From Nocardia aurantiaca (lineage in GTDB: Bacteria > Actinomycetota > Actinomycetes > Mycobacteriales > Mycobacteriaceae): DNA of 64,000 nucleotides. A model generated the notes under the pieces. It was not told the origin of the DNA and ran no database searches. It worked only from the letters and a program-made list of their open reading frames with translations. The DNA is taken from the NCBI RefSeq assembly GCF_009708175.1, contig NZ_WMBB01000004.1, forward strand, positions 1-64,000, in the 5' to 3' direction. Numbering within the stretch: the first letter of the stretch is position 1; each line of letters opens with the position of its first letter. Below are positions 57,298 to 64,000 of the stretch, one piece after another. The translations under genes were made by a program, and so were the position numbers.

Positions 57298-59469
57298 TTG
57301 AGCGCATTACTGGGGCGGATCGGCGATTTCGCCTTCCGACGCCGCGGCCTGGTCGTCTCGATCTGGGCCGTCCTGCTGATCGCCGTCCTCGGCGCCGCCG
57401 CGCTCGCGGGCGGCCGCCTCGACGACCGCTTCACGGTGCCGGGAGCCGAATCGCAGCGGGCCCTGGACACCCTGTCCGAGACCGCGCCCGACGCGGCCGG
57501 AGCCAACGCGCAACTGGTCTTCACCGCGCCCGAAGGCCATCTCATCACCGAAGCGACCTATCGCGCGGCCATCCAGCACACCCTCGAGGTGGCCGGGACC
57601 GTGCCGGGAGCGATCGGGGTGACGACGCCGCAGCAGGCGGGAGCCGTCTCTCCCGATCAGCGCACCGCCGTCGGGGTCGTGCACTTCGACGGTGATCGCT
57701 CCACGGTGAGCAAGGCCGCGCGCGAGGCGGTCGAGCGATCAGGCGACTCGGCGCGCGCGGCCGGGCTGGATGTGTCGGTCGGCGGATCCGCGTACGGGGC
57801 CGGGGAGATGCATCCGGGCCTCACCGAGGTCATCGGGCTAGCGGTGGCGGTGCTGGTATTGCTGATCACCTTCGGCTCTCTACTGGCGGCCGGAATGCCG
57901 CTTCTGTCGGCGGTTTTCGGTATCGCCGTCACCGTGGGCGGGCTGTCGGCGTCATCCACCCTGGTACCGGTGTCGTCGACCGCGCTGACGCTCGCGCTCA
58001 TGCTGGGCCTGGCGGTCGGGATCGACTACGCGCTGTTCATCCTGTCCCGGCACCGGTCGCAGCTGGCGGCCGGGCTGACGCCGCGGGAATCGGCGCGCCG
58101 GGCCAATGAAACCGCGGGCAGCGCAGTCGTTTTCGCGGGCACGACGGTGATCATCGCGCTGGCGGCGCTGAGCGTGATCGGCATTCCCTTCCTGACCGTG
58201 ATGGGCCTGGCCGCCTCGGGCGCGGTGCTGGTCGCGGTGGCCGTGGCGCTCACACTGCTGCCCGCGCTGACCGGATTCGCCGGCACCCGGCTGAAGCCGC
58301 GGGAGGGCACGCGCGCTCACCGGCGGACCACCGCCACCGGATCCGACAGCGTGGGCGCGCGCTGGGCGCGACTGGTCACCGCGCGCCCGCTCGCCACCGT
58401 CGTGGCCGTGGCCGGGGCGCTGATCCTGCTGGCACTGCCCGCGGCCTCGCTGCGAATGGCCCTGCCCGACAACGGTTCCGCGGCCACGGCAACGGGTCAG
58501 CGGCAGGCATACGACACCATTGCCGAGAAGTTCGGTCCCGGCCTCAACGGCCCGCTGGTGGTGGTCGTGGACGCGGCGAACGGCGACGCGCAGGCCGCCG
58601 CCATGGTCGCCGACTCGGTGCGCAAGCTGCCCGACGTGGCCTATGTCGCGCCGCCGCGGGCGACGCAGCGGGCGGGCCAGTCGCTGATCATGGTGATTCC
58701 GGCCGGCGCGCCGGAATCACAGCAGACCGCCGATCTCGTGCACGCCATTCGCGACCGGGCACCTGGTGTCGCGCCAGGGTCCGAGGTGGTCGTCACCGGC
58801 GACACCGCCGTCACCATCGATGTCTCGCAACGGCTTTCCGCCTCGCTGCTACCGTTCCTCGGCATCGTGGTCGGTCTGAGTCTGGTGCTGCTGGTCGTGG
58901 TGTTCCGGTCGATCGCGGTGCCGGTGAAGGCGGCGCTGAGCTTCCTGCTGTCGGTCGCGGCGGCACTGGGCACGACGGTGGCGGTATTCCAATGGGGTTG
59001 GGCCGCCGACCTGTTCGGTGTCTCGAGGGTCGGGCCAGTGGTGAGCGTGCTGCCGATCATCCTGGTTGGCGTGTTGTTCGGGCTGGCCATGGACTACCAG
59101 GTGTTCCTGGTGTCCGGAATTCGCGAAGAGTGGCTGCGCCACCGTGACGCCGCGGCATCGATCGTGGAGGGCGCCCGCCACAATGCCCGGGTGGTGACGG
59201 CGGCGGCCACCATCATGGTGGTCGTCTTCGCCTCCTTCGTCTTCACCGATGACGCCCTGGTCAAGCCGATCGCGTTCGCCCTGGCGGTGGGTGTGCTGGT
59301 GGACGCCTTCGCGGTGCGGCTGACGCTGGTCCCGGCGGTGCTGGCGCTGCTCGGCCGGCGCGCCTGGTTGCTGCCGCACCGTCTGGATCGGGTGCTGCCG
59401 AAGCTGAATATCGAAGGGCCGCAGCAGTACAGCGCACCGGTGCCGCGGCGCGAGCACGCTTCGGTCTGA
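57298..59469 (+). CDS. MMPL/RND-family transporter
   Basis: A 723-residue inner-membrane transporter with two repeats, each one large extracytoplasmic loop and about six membrane helices. Hallmarks are IDYALFILSRHR and MDYQVFLVSGIREEW. Members export lipids or drugs in mycolate-containing bacteria. The start is TTG 57298, preceded 7 bases away by GAGAGGA; in-frame upstream codons run back to 57187 but lack a ribosome-binding site. Probably controlled by the divergent TetR gene. Confidence 0.92.
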   Translation: MSALLGRIGDFAFRRRGLVVSIWAVLLIAVLGAAALAGGRLDDRFTVPGAESQRALDTLSETAPDAAGANAQLVFTAPEGHLITEATYRAAIQHTLEVAGTVPGAIGVTTPQQAGAVSPDQRTAVGVVHFDGDRSTVSKAAREAVERSGDSARAAGLDVSVGGSAYGAGEMHPGLTEVIGLAVAVLVLLITFGSLLAAGMPLLSAVFGIAVTVGGLSASSTLVPVSSTALTLALMLGLAVGIDYALFILSRHRSQLAAGLTPRESARRANETAGSAVVFAGTTVIIALAALSVIGIPFLTVMGLAASGAVLVAVAVALTLLPALTGFAGTRLKPREGTRAHRRTTATGSDSVGARWARLVTARPLATVVAVAGALILLALPAASLRMALPDNGSAATATGQRQAYDTIAEKFGPGLNGPLVVVVDAANGDAQAAAMVADSVRKLPDVAYVAPPRATQRAGQSLIMVIPAGAPESQQTADLVHAIRDRAPGVAPGSEVVVTGDTAVTIDVSQRLSASLLPFLGIVVGLSLVLLVVVFRSIAVPVKAALSFLLSVAAALGTTVAVFQWGWAADLFGVSRVGPVVSVLPIILVGVLFGLAMDYQVFLVSGIREEWLRHRDAAASIVEGARHNARVVTAAATIMVVVFASFVFTDDALVKPIAFALAVGVLVDAFAVRLTLVPAVLALLGRRAWLLPHRLDRVLPKLNIEGPQQYSAPVPRREHASV

Positions 59470-59496
59470 GCCGCGGACGCCCGAAATCGAGTGGAC

Positions 59497-60177
59497 TCAA
59501 TCGGTTTCGGGCGTCATCAGTCCCTCGTGGGTTGCCTCGTACTCGGCTTCGAAGGCGCGTTCGCGGCGGCTTTCGCGCAACTTCCACACGATCAGAGCGA
59601 GGACCACGACGGCGGCGACACCGATGGCCAGGTCTCGGCCGACGGTCTTGGCCGCCGCCTCGTAGGACTGCCCGGCCACGAAGCCCAGCACCACGAACGT
59701 TGTGCCCCAGACGATTCCACCGGCCGCGTTGAAAATCAGGAAGCGCCCGTAGGGCATGCGGGAGGTGCCGGCCAGCGCCGGCATCATGGCCCGGAAGAAG
59801 GCGGTGAACCGGCCCAGGAACACCGCCCAGCCGCCCCGACGAGCCAGGTAGTCCTGGGCGCCGTCGAGACGGCCGCGATGCCGATCCAGCATCGAGGTCT
59901 GCAGCAGACGCGGGCCCACGTGCTTGCCGACCTCGTAACCCACGCTGTCACCGACGATGGCGGCGGCCACCACCAGCAGGATCATCAACCACAGCAGGAC
60001 GTGTCCCTGGCTGGCGGCCACGCCGCCGAGCACCGCCGCTGTCTCACCGGGGATGACGAAGCCGACGAAGATCGCGTCCTCGGCGAACACCAGCACGGTG
60101 ACGACCAGGTACACCCAGACCGGGGCGATATCCAATATCCGGTGCAGCAGCGAGTTCATGTTCGCCACGGTACTCAC
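59497..60177 (-). CDS. DedA-family membrane protein
   Basis: A 226-residue protein of the SNARE-associated/DedA superfamily, now linked to lipid scrambling/undecaprenyl-phosphate handling. Hallmarks are FVIPGETAAVLGG, LGRFTAFFRAMMPALAGTSRMPYGRF and NAAGGIVWG. GTG 60177 is chosen because it overlaps the stop of the upstream gene as GTGA; ATG 60159 is an alternative. About four to five membrane segments; charged C-terminal tail. Confidence 0.88.
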   Translation of the reverse strand: MSTVANMNSLLHRILDIAPVWVYLVVTVLVFAEDAIFVGFVIPGETAAVLGGVAASQGHVLLWLMILLVVAAAIVGDSVGYEVGKHVGPRLLQTSMLDRHRGRLDGAQDYLARRGGWAVFLGRFTAFFRAMMPALAGTSRMPYGRFLIFNAAGGIVWGTTFVVLGFVAGQSYEAAAKTVGRDLAIGVAAVVVLALIVWKLRESRRERAFEAEYEATHEGLMTPETD

Positions 60178-61496
60178 GGCGCTCGCACGGGATCGTGTTC
60201 CGGTCGCCGTCGCAGCAACCCCCACAGGCCCAAAGCACAGCCCACCGCGAGGGCGGTCGCGGTCCAGCCGGGGATGAAGGACGTGAAATCGGAGATGGTG
60301 CAGGACTTTCCGAGCTCGCTCTGCGGGCAGTGGCCGCGCCGGGTGTAGCCGCGCACCGCGAGCACCGGTGAGGGCACGTAGATGAGGGCGATGCCGAGGA
60401 CCCGGGTGGAGCCGTGGCGCGGGGCGACCGCGCCGAAGCAGTATCCGGCCAGCAGTGCGAGCAGCACCTGCCCGAGGCCGATGAGGACACCGGGGTGCCC
60501 GGGGGCCACCGCGAGCACCGTGTAGACGGACAGCCCGATGACGCCGACCGCGGCGGTCCGCACACCGGGCCAGCGAATGCCCGCCAGCAACCCGAGGGCG
60601 ATCAGCACCATGAACCCCGGAATCGACCATCCCGGAATGCTCGTCGCGAGGATCGCGCTGCCCGCCCCCGCGAGCGCGACCGCCAGCAGCACCTGGGCGC
60701 CGTCGCGGCCGGGCAGCATGAGAGCGACCAGGATGGCGGCTATCGCCGTGGCGGCGATCGTCACCGCGATGGCCGGCAGATTGTCGCCGTGGCGGGCCAG
60801 CACCCGCGAGCCGAGCAGGCTCACCCCGATCATGAGCGCACCCGCGATGATCGGGAGGATGGGCAGCTGAATCGAATGCGGTTCCGCCGGTTGGGCGCCG
60901 GGCTCCCGCAGGAACCGGAGCCCGATGACGAGCAGCGCCAGCGCGATGAGCCAGAGCGGCGGCGTGTCGAGGCCGGGCCAGTTCTGCGGGAAGTGCTGTT
61001 CGACCACCTTGGGGTGCGCTTCCGGAAGAGTTTCCTCGGCGACCACGCCGCAGATCGCGCCCAGCAGCCATGCCGGGGTGGCCCACGAATACCGGGATTC
61101 GACACGGCTGCGCGACAGCGCCCCCGCCCCCGAACCGCCGAGAATGAGCCCGCCGGCAATGGAATCCAGGAAGTTCAGGGTCGCGAGCGAAGTGCCGAGC
61201 ACGGCGTGCCGCCCCAGCAGGTGGTTGACGAACAGCAGCACTGCCCCGCCCAGCGCCACGCCCCACCGCAGGCTCTGCCCGCCCAACGCGCTGGACAGCA
61301 CCGCGGTCGCCACCGCGATCAGCGCGCCGGCGCCGATGGCCTGCGGCAGGCTGAAGACGAGCAGGTCCAGGCGTAGCACCGAACTGCGTGAGGTCCAGGC
61401 GAAGTCGATGGGCACCATGAGCGACAGCCCGGCTATGAGGGCCGCCAAGAAGGCAGTGCCCGCCTCCGCGGCCTCCCGGCTCCGCGGGACCCTCAT
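60174..61496 (-). CDS. Polytopic membrane protein of unknown function
   Basis: A 440-residue protein with about ten to twelve hydrophobic segments, many Ala/Leu/Gly-rich. Recognisable stretches are FNFLDS-like LNFLDSIAGGLILGGSG, the polar loop EETLPEAHPKVVEQHFP, and a C-terminal RGYTRRGHCPQSELG loop with one of few Cys. I do not recognise a family. Coupled to dedA by a GTGA overlap at its stop, so the two products may work together. ATG 61496 gives an Arg-rich start before the first helix; a longer frame to 61619 is not supported. Confidence 0.7.
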   Translation of the reverse strand: MRVPRSREAAEAGTAFLAALIAGLSLMVPIDFAWTSRSSVLRLDLLVFSLPQAIGAGALIAVATAVLSSALGGQSLRWGVALGGAVLLFVNHLLGRHAVLGTSLATLNFLDSIAGGLILGGSGAGALSRSRVESRYSWATPAWLLGAICGVVAEETLPEAHPKVVEQHFPQNWPGLDTPPLWLIALALLVIGLRFLREPGAQPAEPHSIQLPILPIIAGALMIGVSLLGSRVLARHGDNLPAIAVTIAATAIAAILVALMLPGRDGAQVLLAVALAGAGSAILATSIPGWSIPGFMVLIALGLLAGIRWPGVRTAAVGVIGLSVYTVLAVAPGHPGVLIGLGQVLLALLAGYCFGAVAPRHGSTRVLGIALIYVPSPVLAVRGYTRRGHCPQSELGKSCTISDFTSFIPGWTATALAVGCALGLWGLLRRRPEHDPVRAP

Positions 61497-61615
61497 CGGG
61501 GCCCGGGCAACCGCGACCCGTCCCGCCGTTGACCAGCACTCATGGCGCCAGACTAGCAATCGAAGAGCTATCGATCGAGCAGATATGCGGCCCGGCTCCC
61601 CCGCCTGCGATTCGC

Positions 61616-62057
61616 TCACTCCGGGCCGGTGAGCATGACCTGTGCGTATTTGCGGAAGGCGGCCACCAGGCGGCTGCGGTCCTCGGCGCGGCTGACCACC
61701 ACGACATGGCTGGGCGCGACGCCAGCGAGCGGGATGGCGGTGAGGTCGGGGCGCAGCCGTACGCCGATCTCACCACCCGGAACGATGGCCACCGCCTCCC
61801 CGGCCGCGATGAGCTCCAGCTTGTCCTCCATGACCGCCACCAGGGGGCGTCCGGCGCGGGACGGCCATCCGGGCGAGGATCGATGCGCCAGAAGGCATTC
61901 CACTCCGGATCCGACAGCCGCGGCAGCGGTTCGTCGGCGATGTCGTCGAGGGTCACGGACTCCTTGCCCGCCAAGCGGTGATCGAGCGGGACCAGCACGG
62001 CCCGGGGCTCGTCGTAGAGAACCGTCACGCGCAGCCGGTCGGTGGGAAACGGCAACC
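61616..62057 (-). pseudogene. LysR-type regulator remnant: N-terminally truncated and frameshifted
   Basis: Reading leftward from about 62057, TDRLRVTVLYDEPRAVLVPL then EWNAFWRIDPRPDGRPAP is the effector-binding half of a LysR regulator. One base is missing in a G-run near 61843-61847; after the shift the frame continues MEDKLELIAAGEAVAIVPGG to SRLVAAFRKYAQVMLTGPE and TGA at 61616. The whole DNA-binding domain and the first part of the effector domain are gone, so the gene is non-functional. The junction with the SDR remnant is near 62057. Confidence 0.75.
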
Positions 62058-62347
62058 GGGTGACCGCGCTGTTCCTGGCCGCGCGGGAGTCCGCGCCCGC
62101 CGGGTCGCGCCTGCACGCGGTCGGCGGCGAAGGCGTCCCCTTCCGCGCCATCGCCGAGGTCATCGGCAAGCACCTGGACCTGCCGCTGCTGAGCCTGTCC
62201 CCGGAGGAGGCCGAGGGGCACTTCGAATGGCTGGCCCACTTCGCCGCATCCGACCTCCCGGCCTCCAGCACACTGACCGGTGAGCGATTCAACTGGCAGC
62301 CGAGGCTGCCGGGTCTGCTCGCCGATCTCGACGCCGGCCACTCGTAA
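62056..62347 (+). pseudogene. C-terminal remnant of an NAD(P)-dependent SDR/epimerase-type enzyme
   Basis: A frame ending at TAA 62347 encodes RESAPAGSRLHAVGGEGVPF and AEVIGKHLDLPLLSLSPEEAEGHFEWLAHFAASDLPAS, then WQPRLPGLLADLDAGH, the C-terminal third of an extended-type SDR family protein. The Rossmann domain is absent. No start codon with a ribosome-binding site serves it. Its left end meets the truncated LysR gene. Confidence 0.75.
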
Positions 62348-62418
62348 TCCGGCCTAGCTCAGCCGGTTTCGCCGATCACGATTCGCCGTGCCGGCTGCCG
62401 CCGCTGGCGGCCCAGCCG

Positions 62419-62458
62419 CGAATCCCGCACGACACCGGGATTCGGGGATCGATCCCCG
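62419..62458 (-). terminator. Terminator structures downstream of rlmN
   Basis: Two overlapping inverted repeats: 9 bp (62419-62427 with 62436-62444) and a 16-base palindrome (62443-62458). They lie 45 bases beyond the rlmN stop on the minus strand. No T-run. Confidence 0.5.
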
Positions 62459-62503
62459 AGCACACGCCGGCGAACCCGCCCGAGCAAGTGACGGAACGAG
62501 CCG

Positions 62504-63613
62504 TTATGCCTCCGCCGCGAGTTGGCCACAGGCCGCGGCAATCTCCTGACCTCGGGTGTCTCGTACCGTGCACGGCACACCCTGCGCCTGCACCCGCCGA
62601 ACGAACTCCCGCTCAACAGGTTTCGGACTCGCGTCCCACTCGCTACCCGGCGTCGGATTCAACGGGATCAGATTCACGTGCACCCGCGAACCCAACGCCT
62701 GATGCAGCTTCTTACCGAGCAGGTCCGCTCGCCACGGCTGATCGTTGATATCGCGGATCAACGCATACTCCACCGACACCCGCCGACCGGTCTTGTCCGC
62801 GTAATACCGTGCGGCATCGAGAACCTCGGCCACCGGCCAACGATTGTTCACCGGCACCAATGTATCCCGCAGCTCGTCATCCGGAGTATGCAGCGACACA
62901 GCCAAAGTCACCGACAAGCCCGTGTCGGCGAGCTTGCGAATCGCCGGCGCCAAACCCACGGTCGACACCACCACATTCCGCTGCGAAATCCCGAACCCGT
63001 CCGGTGAAGGCGACGTAATCCGTTGCACCGCAGCCAAAACCCGCTTCATGTTCGCCAGCGGCTCGCCCATGCCCATGAACACGATATTGGAGAGACGACC
63101 GGGGCCGCCCGCCACCTCACCGTCGCGCAGGGCGGCCGCGGCCGCGCGGACCTGGTCGACGATCTCGGCGGTGGACAGGTTGCGGTTGAGACCGCCCTGG
63201 CCGGTGGCGCAGAACGGGCAGGCCATGCCGCAGCCCGCCTGGCTGGAGATGCACAGGGTGTTGCGGTCGGCGTAGCGCATGAGCACGCTCTCGAGCAGGG
63301 TGCCGTCGCCGGCGCGCCAGAGCGTCTTGCGGGTGGTGCCGTCGTCGCAGACGACGTGACGGACCTCGGTGAGCAGCGGCGGGAACAGCGCCTCGGCGAC
63401 CTTGCCACGCATGGCCTCCGGCAAGTCGGTCATTTTGCCCGGGTCGGCGACCAGGCGGCCGTAATACTGGCGGGCGATCTGATCGGCGCGGAACTTGGGA
63501 AGGCCGAGCTCCTCGACCACCGCCTTGCGCTCCCGCGAATCGAGGTCGGCGAGATGGCGCGGGGGCATACCGCGACGAGGGGCGTCGAAAACGAGGGGCA
63601 AGGGGGTAGTCAT
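62504..63613 (-). CDS. rlmN: Dual-specificity 23S rRNA/tRNA adenine-2 methyltransferase RlmN
   Basis: A 369-residue radical SAM enzyme methylating A2503 of 23S rRNA and A37 of some tRNAs. The radical SAM cluster motif is [14 protein letters not shown]; other hallmarks are [33 protein letters not shown] and [18 protein letters not shown] with the conserved C-terminal Cys. The ATG at 63613 gives the family N-terminus [10 protein letters not shown]; an in-frame GTG-type extension to 63778 is not homologous. Divergent from the LapA gene. Confidence 0.96.
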   Translation of the reverse strand: MTTPLPLVFDAPRRGMPPRHLADLDSRERKAVVEELGLPKFRADQIARQYYGRLVADPGKMTDLPEAMRGKVAEALFPPLLTEVRHVVCDDGTTRKTLWRAGDGTLLESVLMRYADRNTLCISSQAGCGMACPFCATGQGGLNRNLSTAEIVDQVRAAAAALRDGEVAGGPGRLSNIVFMGMGEPLANMKRVLAAVQRITSPSPDGFGISQRNVVVSTVGLAPAIRKLADTGLSVTLAVSLHTPDDELRDTLVPVNNRWPVAEVLDAARYYADKTGRRVSVEYALIRDINDQPWRADLLGKKLHQALGSRVHVNLIPLNPTPGSEWDASPKPVEREFVRRVQAQGVPCTVRDTRGQEIAAACGQLAAEA

Positions 63614-63689
63614 AACCCTTCCAGTGTTCCATCCGAAACGCGCGTTCGGGGCCGCGGGGTGCGATGCGCCCGTCACATACGATCTGGCT

Positions 63690-64000
63690 ATGACAACCGC
63701 CGGATCAGGCTCCGGGGCCGAACCGACCCCGGGCCAGAACAATCCACCCCCCAGAAATCCGCCCCCGAGCCTCACCAACCGGCCCCCGAGCAGCCAGCCC
63801 CCGAGTCACGGCGCTCCGAAGCAGCCGGGAGAGGGCGTCCCCAAGACCCGAGCCGGCTATGCGTGGGTCGGCCTGGTCATTGCCGCAGTTCTCGGCATTC
63901 TGGTCCTGGTCTTCATCCTGCAGAACCTCGAGCAGGTCAGCATGAATGTCTTGGCCTGGGAATGGAATCTGCCCAAGGGCATCCTGGTGCTGCTGTCGGT
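63690..64000 (+). CDS. LapA-domain (DUF1049) membrane protein, 3' end outside the window
   Basis: The 103 codons present encode a Pro/Ser-rich cytoplasmic N-terminus of about 50 residues, then [21 protein letters not shown], a membrane helix, and [20 protein letters not shown], the typical LapA linker with N-x-x-x-V-x-V, followed by the start of a second helix. The proline-rich N-terminus is long for the family. Start ATG 63690, 76 bases from the divergent rlmN start. Truncated by the window edge. Confidence 0.82.
   Translation, partial: MTTAGSGSGAEPTPGQNNPPPRNPPPSLTNRPPSSQPPSHGAPKQPGEGVPKTRAGYAWVGLVIAAVLGILVLVFILQNLEQVSMNVLAWEWNLPKGILVLLS

Noticed and set aside
61540..62341. Two overlapping full-length minus-strand genes
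   Set aside because: Neither frame alone is LysR-like from end to end; the LysR match crosses from one to the other at the G-run near 61845, so this is one broken gene.

Overview
The window is GC-rich actinobacterial DNA, most likely from Nocardia or a close relative in the Corynebacteriales/Mycobacteriales. The backbone genes match the Mycobacterium tuberculosis Rv2848c-Rv2880c neighbourhood from memory: cobB, cobO, a ChlI/ChlD-type chelatase, a GNAT enzyme and mqo; cobQ and map; a penicillin-binding lipoprotein, a second GNAT enzyme, ispG, rip1 and dxr; and rlmN. GTG and TTG starts are common and many genes overlap by 4 bases. No tRNA, rRNA, CRISPR array or insertion sequence was recognised.

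Region by region. 1-11.9 kb: cobalamin genes (cobE-like, cobB, cobO, chelatase, cobQ), two acetyltransferase/hydrolase-type genes, malate:quinone oxidoreductase and methionine aminopeptidase. 12-20.2 kb: a luciferase-like oxidoreductase, then a cluster that looks like 2-aminoethylphosphonate use. It has a GntR/UTRA repressor with two PhnF-like operators, an FAD oxidoreductase, a phosphonatase-like hydrolase, and a binding protein/ATPase/two-permease importer with an unexplained 106-codon ORF coupled inside it. 20.3-24.4 kb: a membrane-anchored kinase-like protein, two small hypothetical genes and an HTH/DUF5753 regulator. 24.5-41.2 kb: a natural-product locus made of a lone N-terminal piece of an adenylation domain, a 4,493-residue three-module NRPS (C-A-T-E / C-A-T / C-A-T-E-TE) and a DrrA/DrrB-type exporter.

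41.3-51.9 kb: nitrobindin-like protein, small exported protein, penicillin-binding lipoprotein, GNAT, ispG, endonuclease V, a TerD-DUF2510-Zn-TerB-like-PH-like-HNH fusion, rip1, dxr and a DUF2631 protein. 51.9-53.6 kb: a decaying patch with a twice-frameshifted secreted-protein gene, an intact glycine-rich secreted protein and an orphaned copy of its leader and signal peptide. 53.7-64 kb: CtaG-like protein, Tat-exported metallophosphatase, TetR/MMPL pair, DedA plus a polytopic membrane protein, a LysR/SDR deletion scar, rlmN and the start of a LapA-domain gene.

The most interesting accessory content is the NRPS locus, the TerD-to-HNH fusion protein and the phosphonate cluster with its extra coupled ORF. 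All functional statements come from reading motifs and family resemblance by eye; no database search was run.
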